DNA of 64,000 nt, from NCBI RefSeq assembly GCF_900141995.1, contig NZ_FQZA01000001.1, forward strand, positions 472,392-536,391, read 5' to 3'. The translations under genes were made by a program, and so were the position numbers. The notes beneath the pieces are model-generated. The model was not told the DNA's origin, made no database searches, and was given only the letters and a program-made list of their open reading frames with translations. Of this stretch, positions 9,549 to 19,150 are shown piece by piece (position 1 is the first letter of the stretch; each line of letters opens with the position of its first letter). Origin of the DNA: Palleronia salina (GTDB lineage Bacteria; Pseudomonadota; Alphaproteobacteria; Rhodobacterales; Rhodobacteraceae).

Positions 9549-9677
9549 GGTACCGTCCCGTTTTCTAACGTCTGCCATGGACCTAGGCGGTTGGTTCCGG
9601 CCTTGCAAGCGCGGGCGCGCTTTTCAAACCGGACGGGCTGGGCTAGTCGTGACGAGGGCGACCAGCGGGGAACGAAA

Positions 9678-10130
9678 ATGCGGACAGTCGTGACGGGTGT
9701 GATGGTGATCGGCCTTCTGGCGGGATGCGGCCGGGTGGCCGACTCGCGGTTGAACCCGTTCAACTGGTTTTCGCGGTCCGCGCCGGCAGCGGTGACCCTG
9801 TCCGATGCGCCCGCCGCCGACCCCCGGCCGCTGATCGACCAGATCGCCACGCTCGAGGTCACGCAGAACCCCGGCGGCGCCGTGGTGCGCGCAACGGGCG
9901 TGGCCGACCGGCAGGGCTTCTACGAGGGCGCGCTGCTGCGTGTCCCGGGCACAGAGCCGGGCGTACTGGCCTACGAATTCCGGGCCGCGCCACCGCCCAC
10001 CGCGACACGCGTCAGCACCGAACGCTCGCGCGAGGTGACGGTGGCCGAGTACCTGACCAACCGGCAGCTGGGCGGCATCCGCGAGATCCGGGTGTCCGGC
10101 GCGCGCAACGCCCGCGCCGTCCGCCGCTAG
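9678..10130 (+). CDS. Small lipoprotein of unknown function
   Basis: The 150-residue product begins with a lipoprotein signal ending in LLAGC (Cys17). A linker and a compact domain of about 100 residues follow, with a predicted beta-rich stretch ending in a basic C-terminus (RNARAVRR). No family with a known function is recognised. The ATG at 9678 is set by the signal peptide and the preceding GGGGAACGA. It is convergent with rnd and their stops overlap by four bases. Confidence 0.75.
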   Translation: MRTVVTGVMVIGLLAGCGRVADSRLNPFNWFSRSAPAAVTLSDAPAADPRPLIDQIATLEVTQNPGGAVVRATGVADRQGFYEGALLRVPGTEPGVLAYEFRAAPPPTATRVSTERSREVTVAEYLTNRQLGGIREIRVSGARNARAVRR

Positions 10131-11284
10131 AGCTCGAACACCACCACGTCGCTGCCCTGCGCCTTCAGGCCCAGGCGCCCGTCGACCATGCGCAGGGCGT
10201 CACGGCCGAACACCTTCGCGCGCCAGCCCGACAGCGCCTGCACGTCGCGGTCGCCCGCGGCGATCAGGTCCAGGTCCGACGAGGTCGCGATCAGCTTCTG
10301 CGCCACGCCCGCGGTCTCGGCCTTGGCCTTCAGCAGCACGCGCAGCAGGTCGGCCAGCGCCGGGTTCACCTGCAGCTTCTCGCGCGACCGGTCGAGCTGG
10401 GGGTAATCCGCTGGCTCGATGGCCATGCCCCGTTTCACGGCGGCCAGGATGCCGTCGGCGATCTCGCCCTTGCGCGCCTCGCGCAACAGAAGACGGGCGC
10501 GCGACAGGTCCTTCTCGCTCTGCGGCTTGGTCGAGGCCAGCTCGACCATGGCGTCGTCCTTGAAAACCCGGTTGCGCGGCACGTTGTTGGTCTGCGCGTA
10601 TTCCTCGCGGAAGGCGGCAAGCTCGCGCAGGATGGCCATGAACTTGCCAGTCTGGGTGCGGGTCTTCACGCGCTTCCACGCGTCTTCGGGCCGGACGCGA
10701 TAGGTCTCCGGGTCGCTGAGAATCGACAGCTCTTCCTCGACCCAGGCGGTGCGGCCGGTGCGCGCCAGTTCGCCCGCCAGGTGTTCGTAGATGACGCGCA
10801 GATGCGTGACGTCGGCCAAGGCATAGGCCTTCTGCTGGTCGGTCAGCGGGCGGCGCGACCAGTCGGTGAATCGCGACGACTTGTCGATGCTCGACTTGGC
10901 GATCTTGCGCACCAGCGTCTCATAGCCCACCTGCTCGCCGAAGCCGCAGACCATGGCCGCCACCTGCGTGTCGAACAGCGGCGCGGGGATCACGTCGCCG
11001 TCGATGCAGAAGATCTCGAGATCCTGGCGCGCGGCGTGAAACACCTTGACCACGCCGGGGTCGCGGAACAGCTCGTAAAGCGGCTCCAGCGACAGGCCCT
11101 TGGCCAGCGGGTCGACCAGGACGGCGTCGGCGTCGTCGTTGCCGGGCACGGCCAGCTGGATCAGGCAAAGCTTGGAATAATAGGTCCGCTCGCGCAGGAA
11201 CTCGGTATCGACCGTGACATAGGGATGGGTGCGGGCGCGGGTGCAGAAGGCGTTCAGCTCTTCGGTCGTCGTGATGGTGATCAT
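10127..11284 (-). CDS. rnd: Ribonuclease D
   Basis: The 385-residue enzyme is a 3'-5' exoribonuclease that trims tRNA precursors. The DEDD exonuclease domain covers about residues 1-180, with the ExoI motif DTEF at Asp26-Glu28. HRDC-type helical regions follow to the C-terminus. The ATG at 11284 starts the conserved N-terminus; the longer frame reads back through the purN region and is not real. It lies on the same strand as purN-purM, 77 bases downstream, and could be cotranscribed. Confidence 0.93.
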   Translation of the reverse strand: MITITTTEELNAFCTRARTHPYVTVDTEFLRERTYYSKLCLIQLAVPGNDDADAVLVDPLAKGLSLEPLYELFRDPGVVKVFHAARQDLEIFCIDGDVIPAPLFDTQVAAMVCGFGEQVGYETLVRKIAKSSIDKSSRFTDWSRRPLTDQQKAYALADVTHLRVIYEHLAGELARTGRTAWVEEELSILSDPETYRVRPEDAWKRVKTRTQTGKFMAILRELAAFREEYAQTNNVPRNRVFKDDAMVELASTKPQSEKDLSRARLLLREARKGEIADGILAAVKRGMAIEPADYPQLDRSREKLQVNPALADLLRVLLKAKAETAGVAQKLIATSSDLDLIAAGDRDVQALSGWRAKVFGRDALRMVDGRLGLKAQGSDVVVFEL

Positions 11285-11361
11285 CGGGTCGTCGGTTTCC
11301 TTTTCGCTCGCTATCCCCCGCGTTCGGGCGTGATAATCGGGAAACGGGCGGAAGAAAAGCC

Positions 11362-11951
11362 TCAGCCCAGCAGCAGTGGCGACCGCTCGCCTTCGGCCAC
11401 GCGGCGCAGCACCGAGGGGTAGAGCTCGTGCTCGGCCTTCAGCACCCGCGCGGCCAGGCTGTCGGGCGTGTCGCCGGGCCGGATCGGCACCCGCGCCTGT
11501 CCCAGGATCGGCCCGTCGTCCAGTTCCGCCGTCACCTCGTGCACGGTGCAGCCCGCCTCGGTATCGCCGGCGGCCAGGGCGCGAGCGTGGGTATCGAGCC
11601 CGCGATATTTCGGCAGCAGCGACGGGTGGATATTCAGCATCCGCCCTTCCCAGTTGGCGATGAAGGGCGCGGTCAGGATGCGCATGAACCCGGCAAGGCA
11701 CACCAGATCCGGCGCGGCCTCGACCAGCCGGTCCTGCAGCGCGGCTTCGAACGCCGCGCGGTCGCCCTTGAACGGGCGGTGATCCACGGTCGCGGTGGGG
11801 ATGTCCCGCTCGGCCGCGCGCTGAAGGCCACCGGCGCCGGGGACGTTAGAAAGCACCAGACAGGGCCGCGCGGGATGCAGGCCGGTCATGCTGTCGGCCA
11901 GGGCGGCCATGTTGGAGCCGGAGCCCGACAGCAGGATCGCGACCCGCAGGC

Positions 11952-11955
<4 letters not shown>
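11362..11955 (-). CDS. purN: Phosphoribosylglycinamide formyltransferase
   Basis: PurN transfers a formyl group from 10-formyl-THF to GAR in de novo purine synthesis. The 197-residue sequence has the N-terminal SGSGSNM phosphate-binding loop, the conserved NIHPSLLP motif with the catalytic Asn-His pair, and a downstream catalytic Asp in TAELDDG. No ATG fits the N-terminus. The best start is the TTG at 11955, which overlaps the purM stop (TTGA) and gives [12 protein letters not shown] at once. Tight coupling to purM supports this. Confidence 0.93.
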
Positions 11956-13001
<1,046 letters not shown>

Positions 13002-13121
13002 GCCGCGCGCCTTTCGGGGGAGTTCATGCTTGGCGCCGCGATAGCGTCAATCGACGCGTCGCGCAACGCGGGGCGGATTGTCGGGACGAGAATCTCGCCT
13101 GCGCGACCCGGTCACGCAATC

Positions 13122-13150
13122 TTGACGGGCCTCGCGCCGCCTTCTAATCA
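13122..13150 (+). promoter_or_regulatory. Probable sigma70 promoter for the tRNA gene
   Basis: TTGACG at 13122-13127 and TAATCA at 13145-13150 are separated by 17 bases. The end of the -10 element is 9 bases before the mature tRNA 5' end, so transcription would begin with a very short leader. The TTGAC-type -35 is common in rhodobacters. Confidence 0.55.
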
Positions 13151-13159
13151 ACTCGCTGC

Positions 13160-13236
13160 GGGCCTGTAGCTCAATTGGTTAGAGCAGAGCGCTCATAACG
13201 CTTTGGTTGCGGGTTCAAGTCCTGCCGGGCCTACCA
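13160..13236 (+). tRNA. tRNA with CAT anticodon, probably tRNA-Ile2 (lysidine-modified)
   Basis: A complete 77-base cloverleaf with encoded CCA. The acceptor stem GGGCCTG pairs with CGGGCCT using two G-U pairs, the D-arm is GCTC/GAGC, the anticodon stem GAGCG/CGCTT, and the T-arm GCGGG/CCTGC with TTCAAGT. The anticodon CAT is at 13194-13196. CAT tRNAs are Met or Ile2. The consecutive C4-G69 and C5-G68 pairs are those recognised by TilS in E. coli Ile2, whereas E. coli elongator Met has other pairs there. It lacks the initiator-type GGG/CCC anticodon stem. I therefore favour Ile2; elongator Met remains possible. Confidence 0.9.
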
Positions 13237-13274
13237 TCGCCGCGCGCTGATCCCCCGCGAACATCCGGACCGGT

Positions 13275-13817
13275 CTAGAACGTGTCCTCGGGCATTTCGC
13301 GCAGCAGCGCGCGCTCCGACAGCCACGGGTTCAGCTTCAGCGCCTGGCGCAGCACGCGCTGCCCCTCGACCCCGCGGCCGAGCCCGATCAGCGTCAGCGC
13401 CTTGCCACTGAGCGCGGCCACGTGCAGCGGCTGGCGTTCCAGCGCGGCGTTCAGATCGACCAGCGCGGCCGCGAATTCCCCCTGGAGATACGCGGCGAAG
13501 GCCCGCTGGTTATAGCCCTCGGCGTAGTCCGGGCAGTAGTCCACCAGCGCGTCGAACATCTCGGTCGCGTCGTCCAGTTCGCCCTCGCCGATCAGTTCGC
13601 GGCCATCGTCCAGCAGCGCCTGCGCCCTGTCGTCGGGCGCGTCGGCCCAGATCGACCACATGGCGTCGGCGATGGGCCGCGCCTCGATCGGGCTGCGTGC
13701 CGCGTTGGCGCGATTAAACAGGAAGGCCAGCTCGCCCGAACGGTCGGGCGCCGGCGGGCATTCCTGGGCGACGGCGGGACCCGCAAGGCAGACCAGCAGG
13801 GTAACGTGCTTGAGCAT
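13275..13817 (-). CDS. Secreted TPR-repeat protein
   Basis: The 180-residue product has a signal peptide (cleavage near AVAQ, about residue 17) and a TPR solenoid whose helices read A-x-x-x-Y-x-E/G-F-x-x-A-x-x-D-L-N-x-A-L from about residue 85. Such proteins are usually periplasmic scaffolds; no enzymatic motif is seen. The ATG at 13817 was chosen for the signal peptide, and the longer frame overlaps the Lrp-type regulator. It lies downstream of that regulator on the same strand, 53 bases away. Confidence 0.75.
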   Translation of the reverse strand: MLKHVTLLVCLAGPAVAQECPPAPDRSGELAFLFNRANAARSPIEARPIADAMWSIWADAPDDRAQALLDDGRELIGEGELDDATEMFDALVDYCPDYAEGYNQRAFAAYLQGEFAAALVDLNAALERQPLHVAALSGKALTLIGLGRGVEGQRVLRQALKLNPWLSERALLREMPEDTF

Positions 13818-13870
13818 GTTTCGATTGGGCCGCCGCGGGCCGCGGCTGTCAAGCGACGCGAGGTCGCGGA

Positions 13871-14350
13871 TCACCCCGGCGGCTTGGCCGGCGTGCTGTC
13901 GCTGTCCTTGATCGACTGCATCGCCACGTAGGTCGACGTGTGGGCAACATAGGGCAGCGTCGAGATATGCGCCCCCAGCACCGCGCGATAGGTCACCATG
14001 TCCGCGGTTCGGACCTTGAGAAGGTAGTCGAAATCGCCGGCGATCAGGTGGCACTGCTCGACCTCGGGGATCAGGCGCACCGCCTCGTTGAAGGCCGCCA
14101 GCGCCGACTCGCGGGTTTCGGTCAGCTTGACCTCGACGAAGGCCACGTGTTCGCGGTCCAGCCGCACGGGATCGATCAGCGCGCGATAGCCGGTGATGAC
14201 ACCGCTTTGTTCCAGCCGTTTGAGCCGGGCCTGGACCGGGCTTTTCGACAGCCCGACGCGGCTGGCAAGCTCGGTCACGCTGATACGACCCTCGACGCCC
14301 AGCACATCGAGCATCGCCAAGTCGAACTGATCCAGGCCGTTGTCTTTCAT
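13871..14350 (-). CDS. Lrp/AsnC family regulator, probable activator of putA (PutR-like)
   Basis: The 159-residue regulator has an N-terminal helix-turn-helix (about residues 21-45, VTELASRVGLSKSPVQARLKR) and a C-terminal RAM ligand-binding domain. It is divergent from putA with 111 bases between the start codons. Lrp-type PutR proteins beside putA activate proline catabolism in response to proline in several alphaproteobacteria. The putA here lacks its own DNA-binding domain, which makes a separate regulator necessary. The specific role is inferred from position. The ATG at 14350 starts the conserved domain. Confidence 0.85.
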   Translation of the reverse strand: MKDNGLDQFDLAMLDVLGVEGRISVTELASRVGLSKSPVQARLKRLEQSGVITGYRALIDPVRLDREHVAFVEVKLTETRESALAAFNEAVRLIPEVEQCHLIAGDFDYLLKVRTADMVTYRAVLGAHISTLPYVAHTSTYVAMQSIKDSDSTPAKPPG

Positions 14351-14385
14351 TCGTGGTGCCCTAGGCTGGAAACAAAGGCGATGCT

Positions 14386-14409
14386 CCCGCAAGATCGGGC
14401 GATTGCGGG
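14386..14409. promoter_or_regulatory. Perfect 7-bp inverted repeat between putR-like gene and putA
   Basis: CCCGCAA, ten bases, TTGCGGG, located between the divergent regulator and putA starts. Its position, 52 bases before the putA ATG, suits an Lrp-type operator or activator site. A second symmetry frames it: CCTAGGCT at 14360-14367 and AGCCTAGG at 14446-14453. Confidence 0.45.
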
Positions 14410-14461
14410 CCGTCATCCCGACCACATTAACTTACTTTGATCAAAAGCCTAGGAGAGAGAT

Positions 14462-17400
14462 ATGCCGCGAGATACCGTTCTGCCGCCCGCGATCCTGCCG
14501 ATCGATCCTTACCCGGATGCCGATACCGAGCTGAAGAAGCTCATCGCCATGGCCGACCTGTCGGAGGAGGATCGCAAGCAGATCCACGCACGGGCCACGG
14601 ATCTCGTCCGCCGCATCCGCAACGATGCGGAACCGGGCATGATGGAAGTCTTCCTTGCCGAATACGGGCTCAGCACCGACGAGGGCATCGCGCTCATGTG
14701 CCTGGCCGAGGCGCTGCTGCGGGTGCCCGACGCGCCCACCATCGACGCGCTGATCGAGGACAAGATCGCGCCGGGCGACTGGGGCACGCACATGGGCCAC
14801 TCGTCCTCGCCGCTGGTCAACGCCTCGACCTGGGCGCTGATGCTGACGGGCCGCGTGCTGGACAAGAAGCGCCCGTCGCCGGTGAAGGCGCTGAAGGGCG
14901 CGATGAAGCGTCTGGGCGAGCCGGTGATCCGCACCGCCACCGGCCAGGCCATGCGCGTCATGGGCCAGCAGTTCGTGCTGGGCCAGACCATGGACAAGGC
15001 GATGGAGCGCGCCAAGGCCCAGCAGGAAAAGGGCTACACCTACAGCTACGACATGCTGGGCGAGGCCGCGCGCACCATGGAAGACGCCCGCCGCTATTAC
15101 AAAAGCTACGACAACGCGATCGAGTCGATCTCGCGCCAGGCGAAATACGACAGCATCGCCAAGAACCCCGGCATCTCGGTCAAGCTCTCGGCACTGCACC
15201 CGCGCTATGAAATGGCGCAGCACGACGAGATCCTGGACGAGCTCACGCCGCTGGTGGCCGACCTGGCCGCCAAGGCCGCGCGGCTGGGCATCGGCTTCAA
15301 CATCGACGCCGAGGAGGCCAACCGCCTGACCCTGTCGCTCGAGGTGATCGGGCGTGTGCTGAAGGACCGCCGGCTCAAGGGCTGGGACGGCTTCGGCGTG
15401 GTCGTGCAGGCCTATGGACCGCGCGCGTCCTATGCGATCGACTGGATCGCCGACCAGGCCAAGGCGCTGGACCGCAAGATCATGGTGCGGCTGGTGAAGG
15501 GCGCCTACTGGGACACCGAGGTGAAGCTGGCGCAGGTGCAGGGGATGGAACGCTTCCCGGTGTTCACCCGCAAGCCCGCCACCGACGTGAGCTACATCGC
15601 CAATTCGCGCAAGCTGCTGCAGCTGCGCGACCACATCTATCCGCAATTCGCCACTCACAACGCCAATACCGTGGCGGCCGTCCTGCAGATGGCAAGCAAG
15701 ATGGGCGTGCGCAAGGACGAGTACGAGTTCCAGCGCCTGCACGGCATGGGCGAGGCGCTTTACGACATCACCATGAAGATGGAAGACGTCCGCTGCCGCA
15801 TCTACGCCCCCGTGGGCGCGCATCGCGACCTGCTGGCCTACCTTGTGCGTCGCCTGCTGGAAAACGGCGCCAACTCGAGCTTCGTGAACCAGATCGTCGA
15901 CGTGTCGGTCCCGCCCGAGGAAGTCGCCGCCGACCCGTTCGAGGCCCTGGGCTACACCCCGCCGGTGACGCCCGGCACCGACATCTTCCTGCCCGAGCGG
16001 CGCAATTCCAAGGGCTGGGACCTGGCCTGCACGTCGCACCTGGAAGAGATCGACGCGGCGCGCGCCCCCTATCGCGAGACGATCTTCGAAGTCGCCCCGC
16101 TGCTGGCGGGTGACGTGTCGGGCGGAGAGCCCATGGAGCGGTTCAACCCGGCCGATCCCGACAGCCTGGTGGCGCGCGTGCAGACGGCCAGCCCCGAGGA
16201 CGTGGAAACCGCGCTGTCCAAGGCCAGGCCGTGGGACGCCAGCCCGGCCGAGCGCGCCGAGATCCTGAACCGCGCCGCCGATCTCTACGAGGAGAACTTC
16301 GGCCAGGTCTTCGCGATCCTCGCCCGCGAGGCCGGCAAGACCCAGACGGACGCGGTGGCCGAGCTGCGCGAGGCGGTGGATTTCCTGCGATACTATGCCG
16401 CCCAGATCGAGCATCTGGACGCGCCGGCGCTGGGCACCTTCACCTGCATCTCGCCCTGGAACTTCCCCATGGCCATCTTCACCGGCCAGGTCGCGGCGGG
16501 TCTTGCGGCCGGCAACGCGGTGCTGGCCAAGCCGGCCGAACAGACGCCGGTCATCGCCCACTTCGCCACCACGCTGATGCACGAGGCGGGCGTGCCGCGC
16601 ACGGCGCTGCAACTGCTGCCCGGCGGCGGTGACGTGGGCGCGGCGGTGACGTCGGACGCGCGGATCAAGGGCGTGGCCTTCACCGGCTCGACCGCGACGG
16701 CCCGCAAGATCAAGCAGGCCATGGCCGAGCACTGCGACCCCGGCGCCCCGCTGATCGCGGAAACCGGCGGCCTGAACGCCATGATCGTGGACAGCACCGC
16801 CCTGCCCGAGCAGGCGATCCGCGACATCCTGCAATCATCGTTCCAGTCGGCGGGCCAACGCTGCTCGGCGCTGCGCTGCCTCTACGTGCAAGAGGACGTG
16901 TCCAAGGAATTCCTGGCCATGCTGAAGGGCGCCATGGACGTGTTCCGCCTGGACGATCCGTGGCAGATCAAGGCCGACAGCGGTCCGCTGATCGACCAGG
17001 CGGCGTATGACCAGATCTCGGATTACGTCGAGAAGGCCCGCAAGGAAGGGCGGCTGATCCACCAGACCGCGTCGCCAGACAAGGGCCATTTCCTGTCGCC
17101 CACGCTGATCCGCGTGAACGGCATCGAGGACATGGAGCGCGAGGTCTTCGGCCCGGTGCTTCACGTGGCGACGTTCAAGTCCAAGAACATCGACAAGGTC
17201 ATCGATGCCATCAACAGCACCGGCTACGGCCTGACCTTCGGGTTGCACACCCGCATCGACGACCGCGTCCAGCACGTGACCGACCGGATCGAGGCCGGCA
17301 ACATGTACGTGAACCGCAACCAGATCGGCGCCATCGTGGGCTCGCAGCCCTTCGGCGGCGAGGGCCTGTCGGGCACCGGCCCCAAGGCGGGCGGCCCGTT

Positions 17401-17854
17401 CTACCTGCCGCGCTTTGCCGAGGCGAAGACGCCCGACGTCCCCGAGCTCATGATGGAGATGCCCGGGCCCACCGGCGAATCGAACCGCCTGACGCTGGAG
17501 CCGCGGGCACCGGTCCTGTGTCTCGGTCCCAGCGACGAACAGCGCCGGGCGCAGGTGGCCGCGGTGAACGCGCTGGGCGGGATCGCCAAGCCGATGACCG
17601 ATGTGCCGGATCTCGAGAAGGCCGACGCCTTCGGCAGCGCGATCTGGTGGGGCGACGAGGACACGGCGCGCAAGCTTGCCGCGCAGCTCGCCCGCCGCGA
17701 CGGCCCGCTGCTGCGGCTTGTCACCGGCTCGATCACGGTGCCGGACGTCATGCATGAACGCCACCTGTGCATCGACACCACCGCGTCGGGCGGCAACGCC
17801 GCGCTGCTGGCGCAGGTGGCCGCCGACGACCCGCACAAGATGGCCGCCGAGTGA
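14462..17854 (+). CDS. putA: Bifunctional proline dehydrogenase / P5C dehydrogenase
   Basis: PutA oxidises proline to glutamate in two steps, with FAD in the first domain and NAD in the second. The 1130-residue protein has a dimerisation/helical N-terminus, the PRODH barrel at about residues 180-480 (motif VRLVKGAYWDTEVK) and the aldehyde dehydrogenase at about 560-1010, with catalytic Glu767 (ETGGLN) and Cys801 (GQRCSALR). A short conserved C-terminal domain follows. It lacks the N-terminal ribbon-helix-helix DNA-binding domain of E. coli PutA, consistent with its length and the divergent regulator. A strong ribosome site (AGGAGAGAG) precedes the ATG. The stop overlaps the next gene. Confidence 0.97.
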   Translation: MPRDTVLPPAILPIDPYPDADTELKKLIAMADLSEEDRKQIHARATDLVRRIRNDAEPGMMEVFLAEYGLSTDEGIALMCLAEALLRVPDAPTIDALIEDKIAPGDWGTHMGHSSSPLVNASTWALMLTGRVLDKKRPSPVKALKGAMKRLGEPVIRTATGQAMRVMGQQFVLGQTMDKAMERAKAQQEKGYTYSYDMLGEAARTMEDARRYYKSYDNAIESISRQAKYDSIAKNPGISVKLSALHPRYEMAQHDEILDELTPLVADLAAKAARLGIGFNIDAEEANRLTLSLEVIGRVLKDRRLKGWDGFGVVVQAYGPRASYAIDWIADQAKALDRKIMVRLVKGAYWDTEVKLAQVQGMERFPVFTRKPATDVSYIANSRKLLQLRDHIYPQFATHNANTVAAVLQMASKMGVRKDEYEFQRLHGMGEALYDITMKMEDVRCRIYAPVGAHRDLLAYLVRRLLENGANSSFVNQIVDVSVPPEEVAADPFEALGYTPPVTPGTDIFLPERRNSKGWDLACTSHLEEIDAARAPYRETIFEVAPLLAGDVSGGEPMERFNPADPDSLVARVQTASPEDVETALSKARPWDASPAERAEILNRAADLYEENFGQVFAILAREAGKTQTDAVAELREAVDFLRYYAAQIEHLDAPALGTFTCISPWNFPMAIFTGQVAAGLAAGNAVLAKPAEQTPVIAHFATTLMHEAGVPRTALQLLPGGGDVGAAVTSDARIKGVAFTGSTATARKIKQAMAEHCDPGAPLIAETGGLNAMIVDSTALPEQAIRDILQSSFQSAGQRCSALRCLYVQEDVSKEFLAMLKGAMDVFRLDDPWQIKADSGPLIDQAAYDQISDYVEKARKEGRLIHQTASPDKGHFLSPTLIRVNGIEDMEREVFGPVLHVATFKSKNIDKVIDAINSTGYGLTFGLHTRIDDRVQHVTDRIEAGNMYVNRNQIGAIVGSQPFGGEGLSGTGPKAGGPFYLPRFAEAKTPDVPELMMEMPGPTGESNRLTLEPRAPVLCLGPSDEQRRAQVAAVNALGGIAKPMTDVPDLEKADAFGSAIWWGDEDTARKLAAQLARRDGPLLRLVTGSITVPDVMHERHLCIDTTASGGNAALLAQVAADDPHKMAAE

Positions 17855-18351
17855 GCGATGCCCCTGCCCCGTCCCTCAGGCCCTACGGCCCGGGGGACGG
17901 GGATTGGTTACGCGCGGTCCATCTGGAACACTACCAGCGGGTCGAAGGCTTCGACACCAGCTTTGCCGCCGCCGTGGACAGCGCCATCGCGGCGCTGAAC
18001 GATCGTGCCCACGATCCCCGCAGCCTCTTCCAAATCGTCGAAACTGGTGGCGCCCCGCGCGGGTCGCTGTTCCTGTCGCCCGACGATCATCACGACGCGG
18101 CCGGCAGGCTGCGGCTGTTCTATCTCGACCCGACACTGCGGGGGACCGGCCTCGGGGGCCGGATGCTCGACCGCGCGCTGGACCATGCGCGGGCCATGGG
18201 CCTTAAGCGCATGGTCGTGTCGACCTTCACCCGGCACGCCGCCGCGCTGGCGCTTTATCAGCGGCGGGGCTTTGCCGAGGAGAGACGCCAGCCGGTCCAC
18301 GCTTTCGGACAAGCGCTCGAACAGGTCGATCTCGGGCGCGGGCTTGCTTGA
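17851..18351 (+). CDS. GNAT family N-acetyltransferase
   Basis: The 166-residue protein has a GNAT fold: strand LRLFYLDPTLRGTGLGGRMLDRAL carries the acetyl-CoA loop (R-G-T-G-L-G-G), then MVVSTFTRHAAALALYQRRGF, the usual C-terminal motif B. The substrate is unknown. Translation starts at a GTG overlapping the putA stop (GTGA), so it is very likely coexpressed with putA; the meaning of that link is not known. Confidence 0.85.
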   Translation: MSDAPAPSLRPYGPGDGDWLRAVHLEHYQRVEGFDTSFAAAVDSAIAALNDRAHDPRSLFQIVETGGAPRGSLFLSPDDHHDAAGRLRLFYLDPTLRGTGLGGRMLDRALDHARAMGLKRMVVSTFTRHAAALALYQRRGFAEERRQPVHAFGQALEQVDLGRGLA

Positions 18352-18382
18352 CCGGCCCGGCGCCGGGGCCTAGCTGACCTCC

Positions 18383-19117
18383 ATGTTTCCGATCCGAGAC
18401 CACAACCCGTCGCAGACCGTTCCCTGGGTCACGCTCACGCTGATCGCGGTGAACGTGGTGGTCTTCTTCACCACCCTGCCCGCCCTGTCGAACGAGGCCG
18501 CGGCGCAGGACTTCCTGGTCCGGTTCGCCGTGATCCCGGCGGTGTCGGACCCGGTGACCTTCGTCACCTCGCAGTTCCTGCATGGCGGCCTTCTCCACCT
18601 GGCCGGCAACATGTGGTTCCTCTGGCTCTACGGCGACAACCTGGAGGACGAGATGGGGCATTTCCCCTTTCTCGGCTTCTACCTGGCCTGCGGGGTGGCG
18701 GCGGCGCTGGCGCAAAGCCTGAGCGAGCCGGGCTCGACCATCCCCATGGTGGGCGCGTCCGGCGCCATCGCGGGGGTCATGGGCGGCTACCTGCTTCTGT
18801 TCCCGCGCGCGCGCATCGATATCCTGGTGATCCTGCTGATCTTCTTCCGGATCTTCGCGATCCCGGCCTGGGTCGTGCTGGGGCTGTGGTTCGCGCTGCA
18901 GATCGGATCGGGCGCGGCCACGCCCGCGGGCGTGGGCGGCGTGGCCTACTGGGCGCACGCGGGGGGCTTCGTCGCGGGGCTGGCCCTGACCTTTCCGCTG
19001 TGGCGGCGGCTGGGCGGTCCCGCGTTCTGGCGCACCACCCACGGCACGCCGCCCCATCCCGAGGCGCAGTACCGCATGCGTCGCACGTCGATCCCGAAGG
19101 TCGACCGCCGCCGCTAA
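18383..19117 (+). CDS. Rhomboid family intramembrane serine protease
   Basis: The 244-residue membrane protein has six predicted spans. The catalytic dyad is Ser126 in GASGA and His192 in WAHAGGF. The HGGLLHLAGNMWFL segment of rhomboid TM2 is present, with the conserved His and Asn of the oxyanion region. Rhomboids cleave other membrane proteins within the bilayer; the substrate is unknown. A short basic C-terminal tail is likely cytoplasmic. It ends 33 bases before the convergent suhB. Confidence 0.93.
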   Translation: MFPIRDHNPSQTVPWVTLTLIAVNVVVFFTTLPALSNEAAAQDFLVRFAVIPAVSDPVTFVTSQFLHGGLLHLAGNMWFLWLYGDNLEDEMGHFPFLGFYLACGVAAALAQSLSEPGSTIPMVGASGAIAGVMGGYLLLFPRARIDILVILLIFFRIFAIPAWVVLGLWFALQIGSGAATPAGVGGVAYWAHAGGFVAGLALTFPLWRRLGGPAFWRTTHGTPPHPEAQYRMRRTSIPKVDRRR

Positions 19118-19150
19118 ATCTTTCGGAGGTGGGAGCGTCGGACCCGCCGG

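Noticed and set aside
18354-18370. GC hairpin between the GNAT gene and the rhomboid gene
   Set aside because: There is no T tract, so it is not a convincing intrinsic terminator.
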